This document shows positions 31,981 to 41,339 of a stretch of 64,000 bases of DNA, piece by piece. Each line of letters opens with the position of its first letter. Positions within the stretch are counted from its first letter, which is position 1. The position numbers and the translations under genes were made by a program. The notes below the pieces were generated by a model. The model had not been told where the DNA came from and did no database searches. It saw only the letters and a list, made by a program, of their open reading frames with translations. This stretch comes from Aphanomyces cochlioides (Eukaryota > Oomycota > Saprolegniomycetes > Saprolegniales > Verrucalvaceae), in contig JAHQRK010000029.1 of the NCBI GenBank assembly GCA_019828595.1, positions 434,001 to 498,000 of the forward strand, given 5' to 3'.

Positions 31981-32560
31981 GGGCTTCGGAAAGTGGACAT
32001 TTGAACAGTGTGAAGTGTCCATTGCTGGCTCTGTCGTCGCTGGGCAGCTTCGCGGAGAGATTTCCAAGCAAAGCCAGTGAAAACGAGTGCGACGAGCACT
32101 CTTCTCGCGCGCTACAAACACGCTCAGACAGACGCTGTGGTGACAAAGACCCTCATCCGCTTTGGATTGCGCCTGAAGCAAGTTGTGTTGCCCCTACCAC
32201 TGGACGAACAGCGACCAGTCGGGGGGAGGGGGTAACAGGGAACCGACAAAGGCGCCTTCAAGCCAAGTCCCGTCGTCATGACGCGCCGACAACGACTTGA
32301 GCAGGACGTTCCTCGGCGGCGGGGACAAATGCTCAACACGATCTATGGATGGCCATTCATTTTCACTCATTGGACGCTCCGTGGAGGGCTACGTTCCCTC
32401 GATAACCCTTCAACGCACGCAACCAGGCCGCAGTGTATTAGAAAAATGCCAACTGAAGGGGTGACAACGCTCGGATAACTAGGCACGACCACGCGACTAT
32501 GGGGCGTGAGACGCGCTCCAGCAAAAGGGCGACGAATATGGGTCTCAACTGAAGTTTTGA
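31981..32560 (+). repeat. Segmental duplicate of 16543-16985
   Basis: Same orientation as the first copy, with an additional insert around 32290-32430. It includes the 20-mer GTGGACATTTGAACAGTGTG (31993-32012). Its right end overlaps a minus-strand tail related to copy B. Confidence 0.8.
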
Positions 32561-32621
32561 GTTGTTGAACGATCGTGGTGGTGTTGGAGGCTATCGAGAC
32601 GACGGGTATTGTGGCTGCCAA
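32460..32621 (-). pseudogene. MRVVLLSL-family C-terminal fragment (copy G)
   Basis: The minus frame reads QLKTSVETHIRRPFAGARL, then HSRVVVPS, matching the tail of copy B (TSGESRVRRPAPGTRA, YRGRVVVLN). The stop codon of copy B is not preserved and the frame runs on. No signal peptide is found upstream. It lies in the duplicated segment shared with the 3' side of copy A. Confidence 0.45.
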
Positions 32622-32738
32622 GTAGCGCTAGACGACGCCAAGTATGAAGGACAAGGATGCACCGAGGAGGAAAAGCTGACAAATATCCCGCCATGTTCGC
32701 GGCAACGCATCCTTTCATTTTACAACATTCTATCAGAC

Positions 32739-32905
32739 ATGCGCATCTTGCTCTCGCTCCGCTATGCTGGCTTTTCGTCAAGAGCAGCCCAACGACGCCA
32801 CTATGTTTGGCGCGTCGTGAGCGTCGAAACGTGCTCGAAACCTTGGCGGTGACGGGGCAAGTCGTGGTGTCAAGATTGGCGAAACGGCGCTGTACCAAGG
32901 GGTAA
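32739..32905 (+). pseudogene. Possible MRVVLLSL-family copy F, decayed
   Basis: ATG at 32739 gives MRILLSLRYAGF, and the DNA (ATGCGCATCTTGCTCTCGCT) resembles the start of copies A, B and D. The frame then shifts; the other frame continues LARRERRNVLETLAVTGQVV to a stop at 32905. No other family block is clear, so this could be coincidence. Confidence 0.25.
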
Positions 32906-33323
32906 AGTATGGGGTGGCCCCCACGGCCCTGTCGCTCTTGGTCTAGCTAAGCAGCTCGGAGAGCGACGCGGGAATTGAAGACGTAAAATATTGAAGAGCG
33001 ATTCAAACGCCACTGTGTGGCACATCGAACGACTTTGTTCTGTTGCCACACCGCGAGATTGAGTGGCAAGTCCAGCCGGCACGTCACACACTTCAAATGT
33101 CCACACTCTGTCACAAAGTCCCCAGTACGCTCGACTCGGTGTCGACCGAGCGACAAGTTTCATATTGATATGGCCGTAAAGACACTTGAGAAAACTCCAA
33201 GTGCCACAAAACCATGGTGTCGCTTATTTCACACGTTTCAAATGTCAATAGGGGATTCCGTAGTCAAGCACAACCCAACGATCCGTTAGCTGTCGACGTG
33301 TTGCAACGCAGATAGCGGCATGG

Positions 33324-33527
33324 CGAGGCGGACATGAACGAGCTTGGAGGCGAGAACATCGTCGTTTAAAAGGCGACTTCCCTGCGCAATATGGCAGGAA
33401 CTTTTGGGGCAAGCGCCACAGTGGATTAAGTGAGGAAACAACGACGTCTCGAGTGGTTAAGGATGTATTAACTAAAGGAACGACAGAAAGACTTTGCGCG
33501 ACGAATAGCCATGTCCGCCAATTTTGA
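33324..33527 (+). pseudogene. YGKKFW-repeat protein relic
   Basis: The plus frame reads WRREHRRLKGDFPAQYGRN, then FWGKRHSGLSEETTTS, ending at a TGA at 33525-33527. It matches the repeat unit of the secreted RGG protein (ARRLIAEHDYPLKYGKKFW, and FWGKRPETPAEE): RRL, then an aromatic-Pro pair, then YG(K/R)(K/N)FWGKR and an acidic spacer. There is one repeat, no signal peptide in frame and no RGG tail, so it is a fragment. Similarity is short but spans the most distinctive residues in order. Confidence 0.45.
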
Positions 33528-33659
33528 GAAAGACTTGGCTGCAGGACCACCGAAGTTTGGGCCATGAGGGATATTCCCTGCGCCAGGAAGACCGACAAAG
33601 GCCTGCTTTGGACGACGACGGGACAACATTTCGCCAGTTGGGTGACCACGGACACGCAT
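33468..33659 (-). pseudogene. MRV-leader secreted-family copy E, signal peptide missing
   Basis: The DNA before the ATG at 33659 (CAATTTGCTCGCTCTCGATC on the minus strand) matches the leader of copies A and B. The 63-codon frame opens MRVRGHPTGEMLSRRRPKQ and continues AFVGLPGAGNIPHGPNFGG to SKLADMAIRRAKSFCRSFS. It lacks the hydrophobic signal stretch, as if that part were deleted, like copy C. The basic tail and Pro-Gly-Ala string recall the IPGAK block of copies C and D. Overlap with the YGKKFW relic on the other strand shows that at least one of the two is not functional. Confidence 0.4.
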
Positions 33660-34159
33660 GATCGAGAGCGAGCAAATTGAAAAATGCAGCAGTGACGTTC
33701 CTTTTGAGCTACGGGGAGAGTTAAATTGCTTGTCGTTGAGCAAGGAACACGCAAGAAGGGGATTTCGGGCTAGAACTTTCAAAGGGGAAGGGGGGACTTG
33801 CATGAAGAGGGAGACGACAAAGCCGCACGAGACGTTTGGTCTTAGGTCATTCTTTCAGCGTCGAGGACGGATCACACATGGCCGCACATTCCTCCATATC
33901 GGTAGTTGGTCATCGTCCGAGATATAATCCAGGACGTTGCTGTCCACCGTGACGATAGTTTTCGTTTGTAATCTCGCCCGCGCTGTGATCCAAACTTTGC
34001 TGTCGTTCAACTTTTCTATCTTCAAAACGAGAGGGGGACGGACGTTCTTGGCTTTTGATTGATCCGACTACTTGTTTCGAAGGACTAAACATACAACCGC
34101 GACCAACGGCTGTGACTGACGTGGCTAAACGGTAAGCCATTTGAGTTGATTACGATTGA
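33660..34159. other. Spacer with one unplaced minus-strand frame
   Basis: A 76-codon minus frame (33910-34140) is basic and polar without a convincing signal peptide or motif. Otherwise nothing recognised before the foldback element. Confidence 0.3.
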
Positions 34160-35511
34160 TATGGTGCACATCATCTATAGGCGACATAATTTTCGTCACA
34201 CTTTGACCGTCGATAATTTTATGAAGAGTCGTATTAAGGATAAGAAAAGCGGTAATATCAACAGATAAGGATTAGAGGAAGAGATGCTACCGCTTAAGAT
34301 CGCTCTATTCAAAGAGTTGATCGAGTTATGGTGATTCTTCTGAGGTCACTTTTGTGACCAAACGTATGGAAAAGGACGGGACTCGTCGACTATACTTGAA
34401 GTTTGTATCGATAAATTTTCCGGATCCTCTGGGTTGTTATCCGTATATGGTGTTAGCCACACTTTGGAGGTATACCATAAGTTAATCGCTATTAAATACT
34501 ACGTAACGTTAGTATACCTTTCGATAGTATTCGACGCTCAAGTATCAGCGTGTGGACCTAATTCATATTTCCACTCATGTGCTCGTTTGATTAATTGGAC
34601 ACCTCTTATTAATACTAGTACTACGTAGTATTGCTAACGACCTCAATACAAGTGCTGCAATGTCAACAAGCTGCTGAATGCCTGAAAGTCTCCAGGAACA
34701 CTTATTAATAAAACTTAACATATACTACGTAGTTGATGATCAAGTCGATATCTCGGTGAAACCTATTCTTGTACCTATAGTGCAACATTTTACTTTTAGT
34801 GAAATAATTCATTATGATTGGCTAATTATAGACAATATATTTCAATATTATCCAATAGTATATAGATATTTACAAACATTCTGTGCGTTCATTATATGGG
34901 CATTTCACCACTATCACGTGCTCAAATCTAGGCATCAACTACTCTAGAGATTGATTTGAGCCGACAAATCGATGTAGCACTTGACATCTGACGAAATTTC
35001 GTGATGTCCTATCCATACTTCCATCCTATCCATACTTCCACAACTGTAGTATTAATAAGAGGTGTCCAATTAATCAAACGAGCACATGAGTGGAAATATA
35101 AATTAGGTCCACATGCTGATACTTGAGCCTCGAATACTATCGAAAGGTATACTAACGTTACGTAGTATTTAATAGCGATTAACTTATGGTATACCTCCAA
35201 AGTGTGGCTAACACCATATACGGATAACAACCCAGAGGATCCGGAAAATTTATCGATACAAACTTCAAGTATAGTCGACGAGCACCCCTATGTCCAAAAC
35301 TGTCCTTTTCCATACGTTTGGTCACAAAAGTGACCTCAGAAGAATCACTATAACTCGATCAATTAGAGCGATTTTAAGCGGTATCATCTCTTCCTCTAAT
35401 CCTTATCTATTGATATTACCACTTTTCTTATCCTTAATATGACTCTTCATAAAATTATCGACGGTCAAAGTGTGACGAAAATTATGTCGCCTATAGATGA
35501 TGTGCACCATA
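34160..35511. mobile_element. Foldback-type element with about 465-bp inverted arms
   Basis: Left arm 34160-34622 and right arm 35042-35511 are inverted copies with few differences. The tips read TATGGTGCACATCATC and its complement. Arms share, for example, GTATCGATAAATTTTCCGGA and TTAATTGGACACCTCT. The 420-bp interior has no coding motif. Parts recur at 40873-41306 and 37020-37180. Such long terminal repeats without a gene are typical of foldback or non-autonomous DNA transposons. The mobilising transposase is not identified. Confidence 0.75.
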
Positions 35512-35631
35512 GCCATTTCTCCCCGATTCATCAAGCGATTTTTCCATTACTTTTTGCAATGTAATGAATGTCTTAGAAAGGGTGTCAACGGGTAACTCAC
35601 AGAAGGACTCCTCCACAGCCCCAATCAACTC

Positions 35632-36768
35632 CTAGATTGATCGAGTCATCTTTTGGCACTGCGAGCTTTGAATCGAGTTAAAATAACCTAAATCTGGGAC
35701 ATTATAGTCCGGGGTATTTGATGTTTGGTTTGAAACTTCAATCCCTTCGATACCAAGTTGCTTCAAGACTTGGGTCGTCACTTTGTTGTGAGGACTCGCG
35801 TTGTCTTGTGGCAAAAAATAGTGTTCTTCATGTCGCGACGGGGAAAATAGCATTTCTTGATACACTTCAGAGTTGACATTTTGCGGCTCAGTCAAAATAG
35901 TTCCTTTTGGACGATTTTTGCTGTCCCGTTTCGCTGGAACTATTTTGACGAACGGCCACATCCCGATCTTGCCATCGAAAATCTTTTTCTTGGTATAGTA
36001 ATAACGCGGTCTTGCCACGGTGGCAAGGAACATGCCTTTCGTCAAGAGGCGCTTCGATCGAGCCGACCTCAGAGGGAGATTTTCGTCATCATAAGAAAAG
36101 ATTTTTCTCTTAACCTTCGTGAAATTAAACCTCTTTTCAGCTATATGCACAATATTGTACATGTTCGAGAAAGTATGGTTACAATCCAACGAAGCCTTCA
36201 AGAAGGACATCGCGAACCTGACGCGAGAAATCGCATTTGACGGCGTCAATTCAGGCTTGATATGGTTCGACCGACCGCGGAGTTTCTTGGACTCCTTCAT
36301 ATGACGAGCCAGGGTCGTCTTGAGGATTTTGGGGCTGGACGCAAGAGACCGCAGCGTTTGACGCGCATGGAATGGAGTATCTTTCACTTGAGTTTCGTTT
36401 TCTTGGTTATTCCGACTCTTTGGTCGGCCAACCGTTCCTAAAATAGTAAACCTTTAGAAAATTTATTCTTGTGAAATCCTATAATATACATTTTCAGAGG
36501 AGTTACCTTTCATTTTTGGACAAATGTCGGCGCAGGTCGAGCCGCCGGCAATTGACTCGCGTCCTCGTGCCCAGATGCGTGATGCAGTCTTCCAGTGACA
36601 GTTGTAGCGTAGCGCAACTGCACGGAAGGCTCCATACGGAAGCTCGCCTTAGTTGGAGCTCTCTAGCAGCTCCTGATAGATGGACGAGCGATCGACGTCG
36701 GAGAGATTTCGATTGCGGTCAGTTTGAGCATCAAGGACGCAATCTTCTCGAGATTGCTTTTGAGTCAT
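35632..36768 (-). pseudogene. Plant-mariner (Osmar-like) transposase, inactive
   Basis: Exon 1 (36507-36768) and exon 2 (35632-36437) join in phase across a 69-nt GT-AG intron. Exon 1 carries an HTH (GAFRAVALRYNCHWKTASRI) and one in-frame TAA. Exon 2 has GRPKSRNNQENETQ, then the catalytic region with MFLATVARPRYYY, FDGKIGMWPFV, QDNASPHNKV and DYNVPDLGYFNSIQ, the hallmark ending of Osmar/Soymar-type mariners. The first catalytic Asp is lost: the expected VHIDEK reads VHIAEK. About 355 residues, normal for the family. It flanks the foldback element on its right. Confidence 0.75.
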
Positions 36769-37019
36769 CTAAAGACTCATGTTGATTACTTGAACCTTGT
36801 TGCGGGCAATGAAAAGCAATAATGAAGGCTCAACGGCGAATTATATTACTTTGAATCCACTTGTCTTACTTTGGCGCCATGTATCTCATGTTCTACCGCG
36901 AATTTCCTGCCGCTACAAAGAGCCAATCAAACCTCTGCCTTCGCGCTTTCTAATGAGCCAATTAGATGCCAAATCGAGGCAATTTTAGAAAAATCCCGCC
37001 ACTTAGAAAACATTGGTAC
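36769..37019. other. Spacer
   Basis: No gene or repeat recognised. Confidence 0.35.
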
Positions 37020-37180
37020 AATAATTTCGGACTAGAGTAGTACTTGTGCCTAAAGTGCAACATTTTAGTCAAATACTTCAATATGATTAGCTAATTTTGA
37101 AAATATACTTCAATATTATCCAATAGTATATAGACAAATACCAACATTCTGTCCAGGAAATTTGGCCACGATGTCGTCGG
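37020..37180 (+). repeat. Fragment of the foldback-element interior
   Basis: AAGTGCAACATTTTAGTCAA, CAATATTATCCAATAGTATA and ACATTCTGTCCA match 41155-41262 and, in part, 34776-34885. Ends directly before the copia fragment. Confidence 0.65.
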
Positions 37181-37183
37181 TAA

Positions 37184-38520
37184 GTGTTGTCCACCAAACC
37201 TATCCCGGCGGATCGCAAGGCACTGAAATGCAAGTGGGTTTGGAAGGCGAAGTATGACGCCGACGGATCGCTTGAACGCTTCAAAGCACGCTTATGCCTA
37301 AAGGGATATCTTCAAATTGCTGGCGTGGACTGTACAGACACGTACGCACCGGTTCTACGCCTTGATTCCCTTCGGCTACTGTGTGCGCTGGTGGCGACGC
37401 TTGACTTGGAGACCGCACAGCTTGACGTGAAGACCGCTTTTCTCAACGGCGATCTTGATGAAGACATCTACATGGAACAACATGAGCGATATCAAGTCGA
37501 GGGGAAGACTCACCTGGTGTGCAAACTGAACAAGTCCATATACGGCTTGAAACAAGCCCCGCGCCAATGGGACAAGAATCTCAATGACCACCTCGCGTCG
37601 ATCGGCTTCAAGCGATGCCACAAAGAACAATGCATCTATGTCATGGTGAACAATGAAGACAGAACTAACACATACCTCGTAGTATATTTGGATGACATAG
37701 TGATCGCGACAAGCTGCAAGAGGGCTCCGGACGCCGTCCGAAACGACCCCAATCGAACATTCGAAATGTCCGACAAGGAAGAGCTAACTTTCCTAGGATT
37801 TAAAGAGACCGCTCAGCACGTACCGTGAAGATATCGCAAAGCACGTTTGTCGAAGAATTGCTTGTGAAGTTCCACATGCAATCTTGCGATTCTGAGCCAA
37901 CGCCGCAAGTGCAAGGTCTACCAGCAGAAGTGAGAGTGAGTGACAATCCCAACAAGTTTCCATATTGGAGCCTCACTGGCGCACTGCAGTACCTTGTCTT
38001 CGCCATCAGACCCGACATAGCCTACGCCGCTCGCTTCCTGTCATCGCACAATCACGACTACAACACAAGTCACTGGAAGATGGCGAAGCGAGTCCAGAAG
38101 TACCTGCAAGGGACGAAGCATCTTGGCACAAGTATGACGGACGAGCAAGCGCAAGACCGAAAGCGTTCAGTGACGCCGACTTTGCGAACGACAAGCACGA
38201 TAGCAAATCTATCACTGGGTCAGTCTTCACGATGGCCGAAGGAGTGATCACATACATGTCGAGAAAACAGAGCCTGGTTGTCCAAAGCACCACCGAAGTC
38301 GAGTTCATCGCAGCGGCGGAAACCGCAAAGAACCTAATATGGTTGCATGAGCTTCTTCACGAAATGAAAGTCTAGATTGACTTACCCATTGACATGTTCG
38401 TCGACAATCAAAGCGCCATACAGGTCGCGAAAGCCACAGCAAGCCACAGCCGGACCAAGCACATTCGGTCGCGCTTTCACTTCCTCAAGGGACTGGTCGA
38501 TGAAAACGTGGTAAGCCTGA
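37184..38520 (+). pseudogene. Ty1/copia reverse transcriptase and RNase H fragment
   Basis: The plus strand reads KCKWVWKAKYDADGSLERF, DVKTAFLNGDLDEDIYMEQ, YGLKQAPRQWD and the catalytic box LVVYLDDIVIA, which define a copia RT. After a frame change near 37800 comes PTPQVQGLPAEVR and RPDIAYAARFLSSH. RNase H follows with DADFANDKHDSKSITGSVF, MSRKQSLVVQSTTEVEFIA and, after a stop, DNQSAIQVAKATASHSRTK. Gag, protease and integrase are missing, as is the N-terminal RT, and no LTR was found. It is a truncated, frameshifted copy. Confidence 0.85.
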
Positions 38521-38863
38521 AAAACAATAACATGCCGGTGGCGCGACGTCCAGAAATGATAAAAAACGGATCTGTGGGAAACCAAATCCCTATAGATCCA
38601 CAAAAATGTCCACTTGTGTGTATTTCTGCGACTTGTGGAAGCTTGCGGATGTCTCGGTTGCCCCTAGAGTCAAGTGAGATCAATATGTGTTCGAGGTCAT
38701 GCTTACCACCCTCTCCAAAACAAACTGATCATGGGAAGTAACTGTGGAAAATTGGATTTTCGTCCAATAGAAATATGACATAACAGATCTGGCTTCCCGC
38801 CACTCATTCTCAGTCTAATCTCACTCTTGAATTCACCCCCAACGTATCAAGACTCTCTGTAAA
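38521..38863. other. Spacer, possible copia 3' flank
   Basis: Follows the copia RNase H end. It may include untranslated or LTR sequence, but no partner LTR was seen. Confidence 0.3.
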
Positions 38864-39480
38864 ATGAAACTCCACCATCGACAAACTACAAAACTCGACC
38901 GTTGCGGCTCCCTAGTATGGCGGGTGATACTGATGAACCAAATTTACAAGGCACCCCCAACTCATCAGCATGGAAATCAAGGACTTCCCAGACGATTGGG
39001 ATGGATACACAGGCAATACCCAAATCTCACTTCCGTACAGGCAGCTCGCGTCTCAAAACAACATTTGGGGTATCACCCCCGCGAGACAACTACAACGACA
39101 ACGACACCGATACTGAGGCCAAAGTCGACCAACGCATTGTGAAGCCAAGGAAGCATATATGGCTGCCAGGATGGGACATGCAGCGAATATCCATGTTTCA
39201 AGAAATCCCATGCAGGCAACCAAAAACTTTAATCACCATGATGCATCGAAATCTCCAAGGCGGAGCACTCGAATTGGCAAGCCACCTAAACGATATGGGG
39301 ATGATGATTTTGGTGGATACGCACACGTTCAAGACCAAGAACGCAACAAAAATTCAGTGGACGGAGTCGATTTTGCTTACTTGTCGCTCACGGATGTGCC
39401 TAACAGCCAACGAGAAGCCATGTGAACAAACGAAGCACAAAAATGGAGAGAGGCTGAAATAACTGCTAACGTAATGCGCC
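38864..39480 (+). pseudogene. Second copia fragment, integrase-to-RT linker
   Basis: One plus frame (39159-39425) reads RRSTRIGKPPKRYGDDDFG, DFAYLSLTDVPNSQREAM, then after a stop TNEAQKWREAEI, the linker preceding RT in copia polyproteins. The overlapping upstream frame (38902-39462) starts MAGDTDEPNLQGTPNSSAW, perhaps a gag N-terminus. Because this linker lies downstream of the RT/RNase H fragment and breaks off where RT should begin, it comes from a different or rearranged copy. Confidence 0.6.
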
Positions 39481-39579
39481 AATTTTTCTGTCTAGAGCCA
39501 ATTTTTCGGTCTATTCATCTAGCTAATCAAATTGCAGGAGGAATACCTCTAATAACAAAAATCTTTTAAAATTAAATAA

Positions 39580-40045
39580 ATGGTGGCTTATAAACTTAAA
39601 CAGGTGAATCTGGAACCAACGAATCTGGCGCCAAATTTCAGCGCCATATTAAATGGCTCCAAGATCAATCACCCTGATAGCATGCAATTCTTCCATTCTA
39701 AAACAATCGTGAAATGCAAATCGTACTCCCAAGCAAATTTAACCGAAGCAATCAAGAGCCTAATTGACGACAACATGTCTATTTATTCTTCGGCCAAGAG
39801 GTACAATGTACCCAAAAATACCCTTCGTGATCGTGTTGCAAAACACCGTGCAGGGATCGTCTTACAACGTCCCGGCCCAGAATTCCAAAGCCCATTGAAA
39901 GCGACCTCACCACCTGGACTGGTGGTATGCAAACGAAAGGGCATCCACCAAACCGTCGATCTTTGCTCATCAAAGCGAATCAAATCGCAAAAAAGCTGAA
40001 TTTACAGCGCTTATCGCGCCATTGGACATGCAGATTAAATGATGT
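39580..40045 (+). pseudogene. Pogo-type DNA-binding domain fragment (HTH_psq-like)
   Basis: The first frame carries KSYSQANLTEAIKSLIDDN, MSIYSSAKRYNVPKNTLRD and RVAKHRAG, a pipsqueak/pogo-type HTH that binds transposon ends. After a frameshift near 39885 the second frame continues KPIESDLTTWTGGMQTKG and HPPNRRSLLIKANQIAKKL, matching the CENP-B-like second half of such N-termini. No DDE domain follows, so this is a 5' fragment. Confidence 0.6.
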
Positions 40046-40261
40046 CTAGCTGTGTACATCCTTAGGTCTAATCACTCGTGTTATTGTTGATACAATGAAC
40101 ATAATCATACAATTATGTGCTGGTACTGTTGAAATTCATTAAGTTGGAGCGATCTTCGCCCTTTCTTGCTGTGCCACTGTGTGTATTCTAGTGGCGTCAT
40201 CAGAGGGTCTCGTCGACTACTCCAGTTTGCCAAAAATGCATGACAGAATTGCTGGATTGCA

Positions 40262-40723
40262 TCATACATGCAACACATCAGGAGTGGCCATTCCAAAGTA
40301 TTGTTTGATTTGCTCCTTCGACTCGATTGCAATCTTCTTACTGCTTGCTTTACGGCTCTCGTCCTCTCGCAATTCTAGAATTTCCGCCAAGTATTCATCT
40401 ATTTCAGCCACCTCTTCCTCCATCCCTGACATCCTTTCCATACTCTTTTGATGTTTGGCATACGCGTCTGACAGTAGCATGCATCGTTCACGACAACGTC
40501 GTCCATCAATGTCGAGTCCCACGAAGTGGGTTCCAACGACGGAAGCCACTTCATCCCAAACTTCTCGCTTCTTCCCATATTCAGCAGCATAAGGATTTCT
40601 TGCGATCGCCTCTTTGACGAAAACCAAGTCAGACTCGCTAGTGATATTTACTTGGGTTTTTCGCTTCTTCAGCACTTGTCCATTCGAGGTTTCCAACGTG
40701 ATTTCCATTGGTGCACACAGCAA
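40262..40723 (-). CDS. SANT/Myb-like transposon accessory protein
   Basis: Open frame of 153 codons. The likely start is at MLCAPMEITLETSNGQVLKK or the internal MEITLETS. The body FVKEAIARNPYAAEYGKKRE, VWDEVASVVGTHFVG, DGRRCRERCMLLSDAYAKH has the Trp and helix spacing of SANT/Myb-like domains found in helper ORFs of eukaryotic DNA transposons. An acidic coil follows (MEEEVAEIDEYLAEILELRE) and the end is basic. It is convergent with the pogo-type DNA-binding fragment at 39580-40045; whether they belong to one element is unknown. It could act in transposon-end recognition in the nucleus. Confidence 0.5.
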   Translation of the reverse strand: MLCAPMEITLETSNGQVLKKRKTQVNITSESDLVFVKEAIARNPYAAEYGKKREVWDEVASVVGTHFVGLDIDGRRCRERCMLLSDAYAKHQKSMERMSGMEEEVAEIDEYLAEILELREDESRKASSKKIAIESKEQIKQYFGMATPDVLHV

Positions 40724-40872
40724 AATGAATGGAAACTCACATGTACAAGTTTAAACGACTGGATGGCCAGTCACACGTTCAAAACGACAGACTTTGACCG
40801 TGTGACTCTGCCGTGTCCTGGGGCTAGGTGCTTTATCCGGCATTTACACGTACACGTTCATTTGCAGAACTA

Positions 40873-41306
40873 CTCTAATCGCTAATAAATACTACGTAAC
40901 GTTAGTATACCTTTCGATAGTATTCGAGGCTCAAGTATCAGCATGTGGACCTAATTTATATTTCCACTCATGTGCTCGTTTGATTAATTGGACACCTCTG
41001 ATTAATAATTGCTAACGACCTCAATACAAGTGCTGCAATGTCAACAAGCTGATGAATGCCTGAAAGTCTCCAGGAACACTTATTAATAAAACTTAACATA
41101 TACTACGTAGTTGATGATCAAGTCGATATCTCGGCGAAACCTATTCTTGTACCTATAGTGCAACATTTTAGTGAAATAATTCATTATGACTGGCTAATTA
41201 TAGACAATATATTTCAATATTATCCAATAGTATATAGATATTTACAAACATTCTGTCCAAAGTATTTGGCCACAATGTTGTCTGTAAAAGATGTGCACCA
41301 TATAAC
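40873..41306 (+). repeat. Partial copy of the foldback element
   Basis: Matches 34484-34885 (AATACTACGTAACGTTAGTA, GATTAATTGGACACCTCT, GTCTCCAGGAACACTTATTA) and ends GATGTGCACCATA, the element tip. The outer part of the left arm and the whole right arm are missing. Confidence 0.75.
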
Positions 41307-41339
41307 TAAATTTGATATTTGAAGGCATTTGGAAGCCAA

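Noticed and set aside
33245..33754. Minus-strand 169-codon frame
   Set aside because: It overlaps the family leader copy E in another frame and shows no family motif; a shadow frame is likelier.
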